64,000 nt of DNA from NCBI GenBank assembly GCA_930367215.1, contig OV884059.1:65257393-65321392 (forward strand). The letters run 5' to 3'. The notes beneath the pieces were generated by a model, which worked only from the letters and a program-made list of their open reading frames with translations, searched no databases and had not been told where the DNA came from. How positions within the stretch are numbered: position 1 is the stretch's first letter; each line of letters begins with the position of its first letter. Both the position numbers and the translations under genes were made by a program. Source of the stretch: Pollenia angustigena. Lineage: Eukaryota > Arthropoda > Insecta > Diptera > Polleniidae. Shown piece by piece: positions 1 to 12,170 of the stretch.

Positions 1-821
1 AAAAGCATATATTAACATCAATACACACATTTACATACATGCATACATAAATATGTACATATGTACATCTGAATATTTTTTAAGTTAAACATATTTTGAC
101 AATTTAAGGGTACTGCGTTACTAACAAAACATTTTTACTTTTCGTTTCTTCTACTAGCAAGAAAAATGAACTCCAATAAGACAAAACCCAAAACAACTGC
201 CCTTCTTATATTACGATTTGATAGACGCCAACAGTAACAACAAAAACAGACCCCATGTTCAACAGTCAGAGAATAAAGAAACTGGAAGAAAGAAATGGCA
301 AAACAAATGAAAAACGTTGTAAAAATAAAGTGAAACAAAATAAACTAAAGAAAAAGAATCACTAAAAAGGATCTGCTCCATCAGTATCTATAAAAATATT
401 TAATACAACTTGTTCCAAATTCACTTTGTCAGACATATTTGAAAGAGACACATCCTGGCTTGAACTTTAAGAAACAATAAAGGCAACCAAATAATTTTAC
501 AAATATATTTGCTTGTGGAGTGAAGATGTGTGGGCATGCTTGCAAATAGAAAATAAGTTGCAGTATTGTGGCAGTTTTAACAAACATGAATATTTTTGTG
601 CAAAGAACAACGATGAGAGTTTGGTAAGGTTTTGAGCAGAGTAAATTAGATTTATTAAAGAAACGATTAGTTTTCAAAGATCTGCACAGCCTATCTAAGT
701 TTTCTATTAGCTTTTATTGAAAATGCTTTCGATATGCTTCATCAGTGCACTACGTCTACGGACGCTTTCTGAAACGATGAAAAATTTGCTTTGTAATATC
801 TGTATAGAGAGTTCAATGTAT
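1..821. other. Non-coding AT-rich stretch
   Basis: I see no gene or recognisable mobile element here. The open frames are short, low in complexity and without a family signature. The DNA could be intergenic or intronic. Confidence 0.4.
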
Positions 822-859
822 AATACCACGTCGCTTCTGTAAAATAGCGATGTGGTATT
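822..859. repeat. Short hairpin, 14-bp stem
   Basis: Left arm AATACCACGTCGCT (822-835) pairs with AGCGATGTGGTATT (846-859) around a 10-nt loop, with one G-U wobble in RNA form. It lies about 33 bp upstream of a TATAAAAG box. It is too short for a typical microRNA precursor and may be a remnant of an inverted-repeat element. Confidence 0.5.
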
Positions 860-891
860 TCTGATTCAAATTTAAAGATCTAATTACCGGA

Positions 892-939
892 TATAAAAGG
901 GTGTTGTGTGTATCACAAAACTTTTAATTCAACAATATG
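892..939 (+). promoter_or_regulatory. Possible TATA-box core promoter with a short ORF
   Basis: TATAAAAG at 892-899 is followed by an initiator-like TCACA with A at 915 and a first ATG at 937-939. The ATG opens only a 26-codon frame ending in TAA at 1015-1017. The TATA-to-initiator spacing of about 23 bp is short compared with the usual 28-32 bp in flies. This could be a real start for a spliced or small transcript, an old LTR promoter, or chance in AT-rich DNA. Confidence 0.25.
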
Positions 940-1017
940 GATCGGAATTTAGAAAATAATGGCTTGCATGTGGCCCCTTATTCCTTTTCGCCGCGCCACA
1001 AATCTTTGCAGTTATAA

Positions 1018-1524
1018 TGCGTCTTAGTTCTGATATAAGCCCATCTGACGTAAGCACGGCAGACTGGTAACTGAGGCCTTCATCAATCTATTAAACGAAC
1101 ATTTATTTTCGAGTTTCGGCAACCAAACGACCTTTTGTATGTGATAATCCAATTTGTTCTTTCTCTAAATTCTATAAGGCTTGATTTGCAATTGGACGGT
1201 GAGGACTCGATTTTAAAAGGTGATATAAAAAATAAACAATTAATCTGACAGTTGCCATGGGCTAAACCTATTTGATAAAATTCACTTGGTTGGTTTTGCT
1301 TTAAACTATGTAATCAATTTAATGTTAATACAGTTAAATCTCTAACGACAGGATACCAAAGGGATTATTGAAATGTGTCTATATAAGATGTACTCTAAAA
1401 AGAACTTAATGCTCGAAAGGGGTGTCCGTTAAAGGTGGTTTTAAAGGACATGTTTTGCAGTGGCTTTGTCAGATTTATAATCCTTATGTTAATGCGCATT
1501 TCCGTTTTTGGTGTAATCTGACTT
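1018..1524. other. No recognisable feature
   Basis: Non-coding sequence. Nothing I can support on either strand. Confidence 0.3.
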
Positions 1525-1988
1525 TTACTCACGATCACACATATCGGAGGAATGCATGGAAGATGTAGAAAATGTGAAACATGCATTCACATCTGCAAGA
1601 TCTACCATAAATCAAAAATGCCCCCATTACTGAAACAACATTTCTTTTTTTAAACTTTTTTTCGACAACATTTTAAAAACAACAACAACAACAAAATGTG
1701 TTTGGAATTCATTTTGTTTAAAAATGTTAAAAAAAGTTTAAAAACAAATTGCAAATTTCAGGGCAAAAGTCATTTTGTCACTGATGCCACAATAATAGTA
1801 GAATTTACTGCCACTTTTCTAGTGATGCCACTTAAATAGTCGAAAGAAGTAGAGTGGCATACACTGAGATAGGAAAATTTTTTGTGGAAATATGTAGATT
1901 TTTAGCCCAATTCATTTCTTATGGGAAGATGTTAACATCTTTGCAAATTGATGGTAGATTTTAGATGCTGACAAGTGTCAAAAGGCTA
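1525..1988 (-). mobile_element. Diverged copy of the 'AACATCTAACATCTACC' MITE family
   Basis: This segment matches, in reverse orientation, the better-preserved copy at 48965-49490. Shared blocks include ATGTAGAAAATGTGAAAC near 1563, TTGTCACTGATGCCACAATA in the middle, and TTCTTATGGGAAGATGTTAA plus GATGGTAGATTTTAGATG near 1918-1970. The left terminus is too diverged to place exactly. No coding capacity is seen, so it would be non-autonomous. Confidence 0.6.
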
Positions 1989-2725
1989 AAATCATCTAAA
2001 ACCAATTTAAGGGATATGACACTGTTGTTATACAAGTTAAACATATAAATAATTAAAAATCCCACTGTGCATTGTAAAATACACGCTATTACACTTAAGA
2101 AATTGTTTGTAAGAATTCAGTATCAATAAAGCCAACACTAGGGATGATATTCAACAGTGCCAACAGGATGGGGCTAATAATATAAGCAAGGGATGATTCT
2201 TGCAACAACTTAGAAGGCGCTCTAGAATTGTAAAAAAGGAGAGTGAAAATAACAACAAATCCCCATGAAGCAACATACGTCAAGTAAGTTAGTGAGTAAG
2301 TTTTACTGGCAACTTGTATGCGTGGCATGTTTTAATGCTGCTCCTGCTGTTGTTGGCTGCAGTCTTACGGATTCATGTTAAAAATGAAACCTTTTGCCAA
2401 ACTAAGAAATCAGAAAAAAAAAACTACACACATTCATACTCAGCAACAGCCAGCCAGCCACAGCCAACATTTGCGTTCAACAAATGTTTGTAAATGGCAA
2501 AAAGGCACCCTGACATATTTATTACATTTTCTGTTTTAAATGTGTGTGGTTCACACAGACCTTAACTTTCTATGTAAATTGTATTTCAAAAATATGATTG
2601 TATTTGTATGCTCGAGTATTTAGACTGGAAGTGTTGGATTTCCTAAGTAGTCGTAGTTGGAAATAAAAGTTGTAGTTGTTTAAGAAAAAGTAGAAATGGC
2701 AGCAGAAACTTGGAGTCTAGTCAGC
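1989..2725. other. Non-coding stretch
   Basis: No gene, RNA or repeat that I can name. A CAGCCAGCCACAGCCA run lies near 2448. Confidence 0.35.
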
Positions 2726-2733
2726 CAAAGGAC

Positions 2734-3917
2734 CAGGCCTGCCATTTTTGCCGATTTATCGGCATTTTGCCGATTTTTTGCCCCTAAATTATCAAAGTGC
2801 CGATTTGCCGATTTTTGCTCCAAAAATGCCGATTTTTTGACTAACACATAAAAGGCGATTACTTTTTGTTTGTTTGATAATAATACACTAACTTTAAGCG
2901 ATACTGAAACAGTTGTACATTGAAAAGAGACAACTGTTATTAAGTCAGTGCTGCTACTAAAGAAAAAGGGGTTAGTTTTATTCAATATTAAATGCAGTGT
3001 TTGTAATGTGTGTTGGGTTAATACATTTTTATTTATGAAGAATAAAAGGCCAAAGTTAAAAAAGAAATAATTTTTAAGCCTAAAATAATAATAATTTGTT
3101 GCTTTTACGCCAAATCGTGGGCGCATTGTGCCAAAATAATTCAGTTAAAATTTCTTTTTTTATTAGGAAAATATACAACACTTTATATTTGTGTTTGAAA
3201 ATGGATAGATAAATACTCACAAAAGAATAAAGGCAAGATAAATTTACATATATTCACTATCAATGAATAATAATTACTTTGATAATTAAATAATTTTTTT
3301 TTTTTTTAAGATTATAACGCAATTGAGGACGATGTTAGTACGTAAATTAAATAGCCAATTCTTATGTAAGGAAAATTAAATAAATTTGCAAACTTTTTGG
3401 CAAAAAATTTCAGATTTATAACGTGAACATTTTATGGCAACATTTGGTAGAATTTTTGGTCCTTCCACATTCTTCCGCAAATGTGGAAAGAATTTTTTAA
3501 TGTAACAGTTTTGATGTTGACTGGAAAATTTATCTTTGCAAGTTATTTGTTTTAAAAAGATTATTTAAAAATTAATAATTTAAACTGTTATGATATTAAT
3601 ATTAAAACGGATTTATTAAAAATGTCAAACTCAAATATTTGTATATGGAATATACTTAATTATCAGAAAGATAAAAAAAATTGTATATTTAACTACAATT
3701 TCTTTGTAAAACGTTTATTTTGATTGATTCTTTTGAAATTTCATAAGTTATAAACATTAGATAATTCTGAATTGTTCTTATTTGTAAGTAAGAATATGTT
3801 TTATTGTATTTAAAATAGGTATTTTTAATTTGCCGATTTTTTTTATATAAAGTGCCGATAATGCCGATTTTTTTTTTAAAATATGCCGATTTTTATCAAA
3901 ATTATCTGGCACCCCTG
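2734..3917. mobile_element. hAT-type non-autonomous DNA transposon
   Basis: The termini are inverted repeats: CAGGCCTGCCA on the left and TGGCACCCCTG on the right (reverse complement CAGGGGTGCCA). An exact 8-bp direct repeat, CAAAGGAC, flanks it at 2726-2733 and 3918-3925, the duplication length typical of hAT transposases. Both ends carry several copies of TGCCGATTT, probable subterminal binding sites. The interior is AT-rich, with a minus-strand open frame at 2680-3126 that runs past the element end and shows no transposase motif. At 1,184 bp without a transposase it must have been mobilised in trans. Confidence 0.88.
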
Positions 3918-3925
3918 CAAAGGAC

Positions 3926-5698
3926 ATTGGCTTAAATATTTACTCAAATCGAATAACATAAATAAAACAACAATATATATACACAAGTACATACACATGT
4001 GTTTTGTACTATAAACTTGCCAACAGTGATACGAACATATCAACACACATAGCAAATAAAATATATTTTGTTATGCTTTAGAAAGGAAAACTTTAAATAG
4101 AAAATATTTGTAAAATATTTTAAATAAAGACGAGTATAAATAAGTTTATCAACATTATCACCATACTTTATATTCATACATACTTAAACACATTATCCTT
4201 TACACCTAAACGATACTTGCAGCATTTTATTACACACCGCAATTCGCAAATGTACGAAATTGATTTGAATAAAGTCAAATTTAAAATACAGAAAAAATGG
4301 ATTCATGTTAAAATCGAAACTGGGGCAGTGATTTTTTTTACAAGTGTTAGAATTTATGCTTGTGTATGAGAATTTTAAATAACACAGACGTAAGAGTTGG
4401 ACAAAATTCAGGACTTCAAAGTAAAAACGAGTATAGAAGGAATAAAGTAAAATGAGATTTAATCTAATCTCAGCTAAATTGCATTTTTTTTGAACTTTTT
4501 CTGTAGTAAATTGTGTTTGTAGTGAGACGACACGTCTCCTTTTTTTAACGACGTGCTTTCGTTTTTAAACGACTTCAAAACTAATCCTCTTGAGTATACC
4601 ATGGAGTAGTTTTAAAACTACTCCTTTGTAGTTCAAAGCTTTATGTGGTTATGTAGTCCTGCCCTAGGACATCGTTATTCTAAATAGACCATGTTTTTCC
4701 CATACGTTTGGGTTACTTTTGCACTAGTGCTAGTTAGTCCCTTGTGGGCCACATTTTACACGCGTATGTGGACTTGTCCTATTATTTGCAGGGTATTTGC
4801 AGGGATGTAAATAAACAGTTGTATGTCTAACATATGACTCTAATATCAACGTGAGGAGCATCTGTATGTACTAAACAGTAGTTCTATTGAACAAGAGAAT
4901 CATCCGTAATCTGAAAACTCATTTTAAACGAAAGCAATATCAGTAATAATTAAAATTATAGCATTGCATACCCGACCACCAATGTATAGAAATTCCGAAC
5001 ATTTTTATATTAATATTTATTTACCCTTTTTTTCATTGCTGGGTTAGCTTAAAGTGAACCCTCGTTATCTCTCTTTACCTCAAGATACAGGCAAAAAACA
5101 TTTAAGGAAAAATATCTTAGCACGCATAAATAATTTGTTAAGGACTGCGCAGTTTTGGTGTTGGTATGTTTGTGTGTCCGTTTTGTAGACTTTATACCTC
5201 AAAACTGCTAAAATAAACACGGAAAAAAATTACTGAAAAAAATTTTTAACAATACCGTTTCTTAAAAATAAAATTTTAATTCAACAAACTTTTTATTTGA
5301 TGTAATAATTAAATAATTACATATTCAATAAAGAAAGTATTTGAATCAAAGTAAAGTCAGAATTTATACTGATTTTTTCCGTTTTAAATATTTTTTGTGC
5401 ATTAATTAAAAAATTTTGGGCAACAATTTTTTTTTTGTCTCAATAAACTTGTTTGTTGGCTAAAAGTTCAATATCTAAACCAACAAACTTTTTTCTCAAT
5501 ATCAAAAAAATTGTCATCGCTGAAAATTAAAAAAATTGTTTAATCAAATATGCAATTTTCGTGTTCAAATATGAATATTTTTGTTTGTGCAGATAAGACG
5601 ATTTTTGGCTTAAAAATACAGATTTTTCTTCTTAACGTTGTCACTTATGTTTGCACTTATTTCACATCTTGCATTAAAAAACGAAAAATATTAACCAA
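3926..5698. other. Non-coding stretch with a few small palindromes
   Basis: No gene is visible. A perfect 22-bp palindrome lies at 4603-4624 (GGAGTAGTTTT and its mirror). At about 5217 the sequence ACACGGAAAAAAATTACTG resembles the ends of the CACAGAAAAAA elements at 25.6 and 51.5 kb, but I could not find a matching right end. Confidence 0.35.
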
Positions 5699-5706
5699 AA
5701 ATAATA

Positions 5707-5720
5707 GGTTAGGTTAGGTT
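5707..5720 (-). repeat. 3' terminal (AACCT)n tail of the LOA-like element
   Basis: On the plus strand the sequence is GGTTAGGTTAGGTT, so the retrotransposon ends in short tandem AACCT units. This replaces the poly(A) tail seen on the Jockey element at 23.77 kb and probably reflects the RNA 3' end or reverse-transcriptase slippage. Confidence 0.75.
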
Positions 5721-5808
5721 CCATTGGCAGCCGTGATCAAGCACAGCTCACGTGGGTCCATTAATTAGTTCCCGTTGTGTTACCATGTCACACTGTCTCC
5801 CATGGGTC

Positions 5809-8800
5809 CTATGTTGTCTGGCTGCTAGTGCTCCCACGCAGCCATCCGGTCGATTCAGTAAAGGAGTGGATCCTGTTTACATCAACATCAGAGAGACAAG
5901 TTTTGTCCCCAAGGGCTCTTCGACCAAACATTTTGAGTCTTAGATCTCCGAATGCCGGGCAATTACAGAGAAGATGTTCCGTTGACTATTCCTCCTCCTC
6001 CTCGCCGCAACTTCTACATAAGTCATTGTAAGGGAGCCCCAGCCTCTGGGCGTGCCTCCCAATGGGCCAATGGCCGGCTATAACCGCAATCAGGTTTCTA
6101 AGATGATGTCTGGACAGCTGTAATGCCCGCCGTGTCCTTTTTTCATCTATGATGGGGCAGATTTTCCTGGTTTCCCCACAGGTAGTTTCAACGAGCCACC
6201 TCTGACTGGCGATGATATGAAACATGTGCGCAATGAGTTGCTTACTCCTTGGGAGTGAAACACCTACATTATATGTCGAGCCGTCTCGATTCAAGGTGGT
6301 ACCTGCATACGCCAACGAATCCGCCATGCAGTTCCCCGGTATGTCCCTGTGTCCGGGGATCCAATTAAGGGTGACCAGTGAATGTCTCGCTATCTCCTCC
6401 AGAGACATCCGGCATTCTCGGACAATTCTCGATGTGATGAACACATTCTCCAGGGATCTTATGGCCGCCTTGCTATCGGTAATAATGTGAATATCCCTTC
6501 CAGATATATCACCGTACCGGATGCGTCTCGCGGCTGTGTAGATGGCCATTATTTCGGCCTGGATGACACTGCAGTGGTCCGGCAGCCTTATAGGAATGCT
6601 CCAGTTTAGCTGCTCGGAGTATATGCCAGAACCGACACCACACAGTGTTTTAGACCCGTCCGTGAAAATTTGAATCGCGTTCGCGGGAATTTGTAGGTCA
6701 TCATAGTGAACCACATTATCCAAAATGCTTACCGTGAAGCCAGGATCAAAGATTGGCTCGGGTGTGACATAATCAACATCCATGTTCCAATTAATTTCGT
6801 TCAGAATATTAGCATGTCCGATATTGTAATCCCTCCATGCTCCGGTGGCCCTTAGTCTTACCGCCGCGTTCGCAGCTAAACTTTTCGCCAAAATGTCTGG
6901 TGGTAACCAGTTTAAAATCGTAAACAGTGCCTTAGAGGGGGTTGTTCTAATGGCACCTGTTACCGCTATAGCCACCATTCTCATTGTACGTTCAAACCTA
7001 ATTTGATGACTCTTCACCTCGAGTGCCGGCCACCAAACAGCTGCCCCGTAGAATAGAATGGGTTTAATGACACATTCGTATAGCCAATATACATTTCTCG
7101 GGTTAATTCCCCATTTTAGGCCAATGGCCCCTTTGCAGCAATATAATGCAGTTGCCGCCTTATTAGTCCTGGAAATGGTGTTCAACCTCCAGTTCAGTTT
7201 GCTGTCCAATATTAGCCCAAGATACTTGGCGCTGTCAGACAGTTCCAGCGAGATCCCCTTTATCCTCGGGATATCAAATTTGGGAATTTTGTATCTCCTT
7301 GTGAAAAGTCGAGTTCCGTTTTGGAAGGATTTACATCCAGTCCACATCCCTGGCACCATTTTGTTAGGACGTCCAATGCGGACTCCATTAGTTCAGACAA
7401 TAGTCTGGGATCTTTACCCAGAGCCACAACTGCAACGTCATCCGCATAAGCAACCGTTCTGCAGCACGTCCTTTCCATGGCCCTGAGTAGGGTATTCATA
7501 TTCAGATTCCAAAGTAATGGTGAGAGTACACCGCCTTGCGGGGTGCCCCTAGTCACAACCTTGGAGATGTTCGAGGCGCCCAAGTTGGATTCAATACGCC
7601 TGAAGTGCAGGATACTGCTGACAAATTGAATAATCGCCGGGTCGATTTCCAAATGTCTCATTGCGTTAATAACCGATTCAGGTTCAACGTTGTTGAAAGC
7701 GCCCTCAATATCTAGGAATGCAACTAAGGCAAATTCCTTGTAGTGCAGGGATCTCTCTATGTGGCCCACCAATGAGTGAAGCGCAGTTTCCGTGGACCTT
7801 CCCTTCGTGTAGGCGTGTTGAGCCAGTGACAAGGAATTGTGTCCTATCGATGATCTAATATGACTATCCAAAATCCTCTCCAGTGTTTTCAGTAGAAAGG
7901 AGGATAGACTAATTGGTCTAAAGTCCTTAGCCATAGTGTGAGATGTCTTCCCATTCTTGGGGATGAAGACGATCTTATATGTTGTCCAAGTTGATGGGAC
8001 ATATGAGAGACTCAGGCAGGCTCTAAAAATTGCCAAGAGCCAAGGCATCAAAATTCCCAGGTTCTTTTGTAGATCCGCTGGGATAATGCCATCCGGACCT
8101 GGAGATTTAAAGGGATGGAAGCTTTTGACCGCCCATTCCACACGATGGCGAGTTATCGGAATATTAGAGATATCCCGAGTGCCAGTAAATGTTACCTCCC
8201 TAGGCACATCATCAGTGCAACCTGGGAAGTGTGTATTCATCAGGACCTCAAGGGAGTCCCGACTGTTTGTGGTCCAGGATCCGTCCATCTTCCGTATATA
8301 CGATGGAATAGCTGGTTTAGAGGATAAAATCTTACGTAGCCGACTTGTCTCCGAGGAGTTTTCCACGTCGCTGCAGAAATTCCTCCATGACTGTCTCTTG
8401 GCCTTCCTTATAAGATTTTTGAATCCATTTACTGAGGACTTGTAACTGTTCCAAACACCATTACGTTTTGCCTCATTAAAGAGTTTCCTGCTTTCTTTGC
8501 GTTTTTCAGCAATCTCCGCATTCCACCAAATGGGCTTAGCTTTGCCCTTCCTGTCGATTCTTTTACAGGATTCGTTCGTTGCCTCAGTTAAGACACCAGT
8601 CAAAGACTCCACTGCGGAGTCGAGCATGTACACACTGTCTATGAGAACCGGGCTCATAGGCAGCTTGTCCTCGAGTACACTCGCATAGATAGACCAGTTG
8701 GTCCTTCTTCTATTCGTGTAGGGTTTAGCTGAATCAACTCTAAACGAGAAATTGAAATCAATATACATGTGATCAGAGAAGGAACAGTCCTTTGACACAT

Positions 8801-9404
8801 TCCAATCGCTAATCATATCCGCGAACTTATCACTAATAAGCGTAACATCAAGAACCTCCCTTCTGTTAGTTACAATAAAGGTGGGCTCACTACCCCTATT
8901 AACTACTGTTAGTTCATTTTCTACTATGAAGTTCAAAAGCGACTCACCTCGTGGATTGACATCCGAGCTTCCCCAGATGGTATGATGTGCATTAGCATCA
9001 GCACATATTATTAGGGGGATGTTGCGCCTGCTGGTATACGACATCGCCTTCCTGGCTGTGGAGTTTGGTGGATTAGCACCCTGATCGTGTGCCATGTAGC
9101 AGCTCATAAACCAAACTGTTCTGGTTCTGCATTCTACTGCGACAGTGCAGGTGTCCTTATCGCTAAAATCAGAAAGAATGAAAGCTTTAAGGATGTTTTT
9201 GACCATAACGCAAGCCCTGGTCTTACCTTGATCGGCTGCGTACAGAGTACTATAGCCGTCTAAACTGAGTCCGAGAACCCTGTCTCTATACAACAATGGT
9301 TCTTGGATACATATAAGCTCCTCGGTGCCTGAAGCCAATCGGAGGAGAAGGGCAGCTGACGCAGCTTTAGAGTGATGAAGGTTGATTTGTGTAACCTTCA
9401 TCAT
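5809..9404 (-). pseudogene. LOA-like ORF2: endonuclease, reverse transcriptase, RNase H (broken)
   Basis: This is the retrotransposition enzyme that nicks target DNA and copies element RNA into it. It starts at ATG 9404, overlapping the ORF1 stop. The N-terminal ~220 residues are an AP-like endonuclease (CADANAHHTIWGS, then SDHMYIDF). The RT follows, with FRPISL, AFLDIEGAFNNV, GTPQGGVLSPLLWNL and the catalytic YADD. A C-terminal RNase H shows its acidic residues in FTDGS, QAEIMA, TDSKAA and the last HxD region (GHRDIPGNCMADSLA). The frame is broken by a single-base-type shift near 7315 and by an in-frame TAG near 5988. After it the same frame continues, with a CNCP motif, to TAG at 5809-5811. 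Two lesions in about 3.6 kb suggest a fairly young copy. Confidence 0.85.
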
Positions 9405-10993
9405 AGTTCATCGCTATGGACGACTGTGACGTTGGCATCCTCTGGGTCGTCGTCCGATTCCAGAAGGATGTCCTCATCGTCCGCCACTTCCATCTTGCCA
9501 AAGAAGTCACCCACAAGTCCACTGACCGATTGAGTGTCTTCATTGGCCGATGACGTAGCGGAATCGTCTTCCATATGCTCCGTTGATGCTGTTGCTGTTG
9601 TGGTAGTCACCGGAGCTTGAGGCTTCCCTTTGTCATCACCTTTGTAGACTCGGAGGAAGATAGTTCCAAATCCATAGAATATCTTCCCCTGTGTCTTCCG
9701 AGGTGACGGCAGAAAGTCACTGTTTATTATAACAGTGGCCTTCCTGGACTCTTCAACAGATTCAGAAACCCTCACTACTTTCCAGTCCTGTGTGGGTAGC
9801 TGGGGGTTACTGATCTGTATAATTTCCAGGATCTCCTTGGGGTCGGATGGCTCAGCGGGGATCTTGGCCTTTGCGGTACATCGGCCAGAGGTATTGCCTC
9901 AATCTTAGCGCCCTGCCAAACTTCCCCCAGGGACTCCACGGCAGCCTTGTACAGCAGCGCTGAACGCTCATCTGCACACGCTATCAGTTTAATGTGACCT
10001 TGATACCAGCCGGCATCTTCACATTGTGGTTGTGGTCCAGTGTTACCCCTTAAGACATTTAGGAACGCCCTACTAAGTGCGACGACAACCAGCTTTCAGT
10101 TCTTGGATGAAATGGTGCCGTCACTGGCGTTGCGGTCAATGATCGCCCAAATGAGGTGGTCTTTAGCCACATCTTTGTACGACCTGTTTTGCGGCCGTTG
10201 AGGCGTATATTTGGTCCGTTTAGTCCCAGGAAGTGTGTCCTCCCCTGACCGTTGCCGTTTAGGCGCTGCTTCGGTTGGCTTCCGTTCAGGATTGCCTTCC
10301 TCTGCAGAGGGAGGTCCACGTTTTAAACCCTCAATATGAGTTTTTGCCCACTGAAGAGAAGTTTTCTCCCGCACAGTGAGCTCACCAACCGGTTTTTCAC
10401 CAAGTCGGCTAATGATTTTGTAGGCGGAGCGCCTGGTTGTGAAGGCCCGTTTAGATGCATTTATGTGCCTTTGGGGTTTTTTGGTAAGTTCCGTAGAGGC
10501 TAAGTGAGGTGCATCAGAGAGCATCGAATCATTCTTCGTGTGCTCTCTTTGCACAGGTTTCGGCACATGGGAAACTGGATTTCTGGCAGACTGACTCTGT
10601 ACCGTCAAGCCAGCACCCGAGGAAGGGGTTTTGACAGGTTTTTCTCCCGTCCGGACCTGGGAAGCCTTAGTGGTACCTGGTTTCGAAGAAAACTGCACCA
10701 AGCTTGGTTTACGACCGCTTAGTCGTGTGTTTTTGCGCACTAGTAGCTAACCGTCTAGCAGAGCCTGGCGCAACCACCTTGCTAGACGAGGTCTCAGTAG
10801 CATTCAACATACTACAGCCTGATACCGGCACTGTAGTAGTAGGGTCTCCGGGGATTATGAAGCCCTTTGCCGGATACTTAGGGCATGAATTTTCGGACAT
10901 TTCGGGGGGGGGGGGTGAATTGGGGTTGCATTTTATGCCTAACTGCCAGGCGAAAAAATACCTGCCGCTCCTCTGGAGACAGACGCAGACCAT
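9401..10993 (-). pseudogene. LOA-like ORF1, nucleic-acid-binding gag-like protein (broken)
   Basis: ORF1 of such elements coats the RNA. The N-terminal part (10993 to about 10100) is basic and rich in Pro, Ser and Arg. The next segment (10095 to about 9870), with IACADERSALLYKAAVESLG, resembles the DUF4780 domain that I associate with insect retroelement ORF1 proteins; this is recognition, not a search result. The acidic C-terminus ends in DEL, its TGA overlapping the ORF2 ATG. Three lesions are visible: a frame change near 10740, a TGA at 10096-10098, and a shift near 9867. A run of 12 G at 10904-10915, encoding prolines, is another likely slippage site. No zinc knuckles are seen, unlike the Jockey ORF1. 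Confidence 0.7.
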
Positions 10994-11400
10994 CAGCCGC
11001 TCAATATGAGAACAGACGCTGATGGATTTTATTGCGGACCGACGGCCTTCAGGAGGCCTAACAGTTGACCGTAAAAGGCCAGCGGACGCATAGTCATTAG
11101 CCGCTCCAACTAGGAGAAAACAGACGCTAATAGACAGGGGGGGGCAGTTCTTGGTTCGTACTCGGTTTAGACCCTTCTGGCATGGGAGGCCCTACCGGTC
11201 TTGACTGACGTCACTACCGCCAGCATGACTCTAAACGTCCTTGTACTTAAGCCCTCGCATCGCGGCAAGATGACTACCCATTCGCGTGCTTTTGACATTT
11301 TCGGTACTTACGGAGATTTTTGTAGTTTTAGTTCAATAAAATATCAACAAAGATTGCGTTGGAAAAACTTTTATAAAACAGAAAGACATAAATAATAATA

Positions 11401-11962
11401 GCTCTGTTTCTTTACTCTACTTTGGGATCCCTCGGGATCCCAATTTGCACGAAAAGCGTTCCCGTACTTTTAATTTGTGTAAATGAGAGCGGATTTGAGA
11501 GAATAAAATTCTTCTTCTTCTTCTTGCACGAAACAGCCCAGACTTTTTCTTCGTGCAAATTGTCAAACAGCTGTAAAACATAAACAAAACAATGAAATGC
11601 AAAGGAAAAAATATTATAAACAAAATTTTGGAAAAAGTGGTGTGGAGTAAAATAATGTACTTAAATATAAAGTTTTATGTTGAAATATTAGGAAAACATA
11701 ATTTTAGTTATTGTAAAAGTGTTTGTTTTGTTTAATTTTTGGTAAAATTAGTTTATTTCTGCAGACAAAATATACAATTTTTCAAAAGTGGCATAAACTT
11801 TTATTGTTTTGTAAGGACTGTCAAAACAATGACTTTTTATTTTGTGCTTAAAATTTGGTTTCTTCCGTTTCCGTACTTTTGCGTAATTTTGTCTCTTAAT
11901 GAGAGAAATTTAAGCTTGCTCTCATTTTCACGAACTTTACCCAAAAAGTAAAGAAACAGAGC
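11401..11962. mobile_element. TA-flanked MITE (GCTCTGTTTCTTTACT ends)
   Basis: Inverted ends GCTCTGTTTCTTTACT (11401) and AGTAAAGAAACAGAGC (11947-11962) are flanked by TA on both sides. Further inside, both ends share ATGAGAG and CCGTACTTTT blocks in inverted order. At 562 bp with no transposase it fits a Tc1/mariner-type MITE by its TA duplication; the superfamily is inferred. It abuts the 5' end of the LOA-like element. Confidence 0.78.
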
Positions 11963-12170
11963 TAATGTAAACAGTTCAATTATGTCGTCGAAGCGTTTGG
12001 TAATTTATTCACTAGTAGGAATATTATTCACATAAAATTACTCAAAACTTAAAAATTCGCTTTGTTTTGACACATTAACACCGCCGGACCTTTGTCATCT
12101 AAAATTTACACGAAATAATATGCATATGTGCGTACATATATATTTATGTATATAAACGTAGGTATAAATA

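Larger units (their letters stand above)
5707..11389 (-). mobile_element. LOA-like non-LTR retrotransposon, near full length
   Basis: A minus-strand LINE of about 5.7 kb carries ORF1, then an overlapping ORF2 with endonuclease, reverse transcriptase and RNase H. A candidate 8-bp target duplication AAATAATA lies at 5699-5706 and 11390-11397; it is low in complexity but agrees with the coding layout and would make the copy full length. The 3' end, on the minus strand, is three AACCT units rather than poly(A). Its higher GC contrasts with the AT-rich surroundings. The RNase H after the RT and the ORF1 type suggest the LOA/I group; the exact clade needs a phylogeny. Confidence 0.85.

Noticed and set aside
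822..859. Hairpin as a microRNA precursor
   Set aside because: A stem of 14 bp is too short for Drosha/Dicer processing.
2680..3126. 148-codon minus-strand frame
   Set aside because: It crosses the left end of a hAT-type MITE with a defined duplication, is low in complexity and lacks motifs.
5752..8688. Several plus-strand frames of 60-160 codons across 5.7-8.7 kb
   Set aside because: They are antisense to the LOA-like ORF2, whose endonuclease, RT and RNase H motifs explain the open character.
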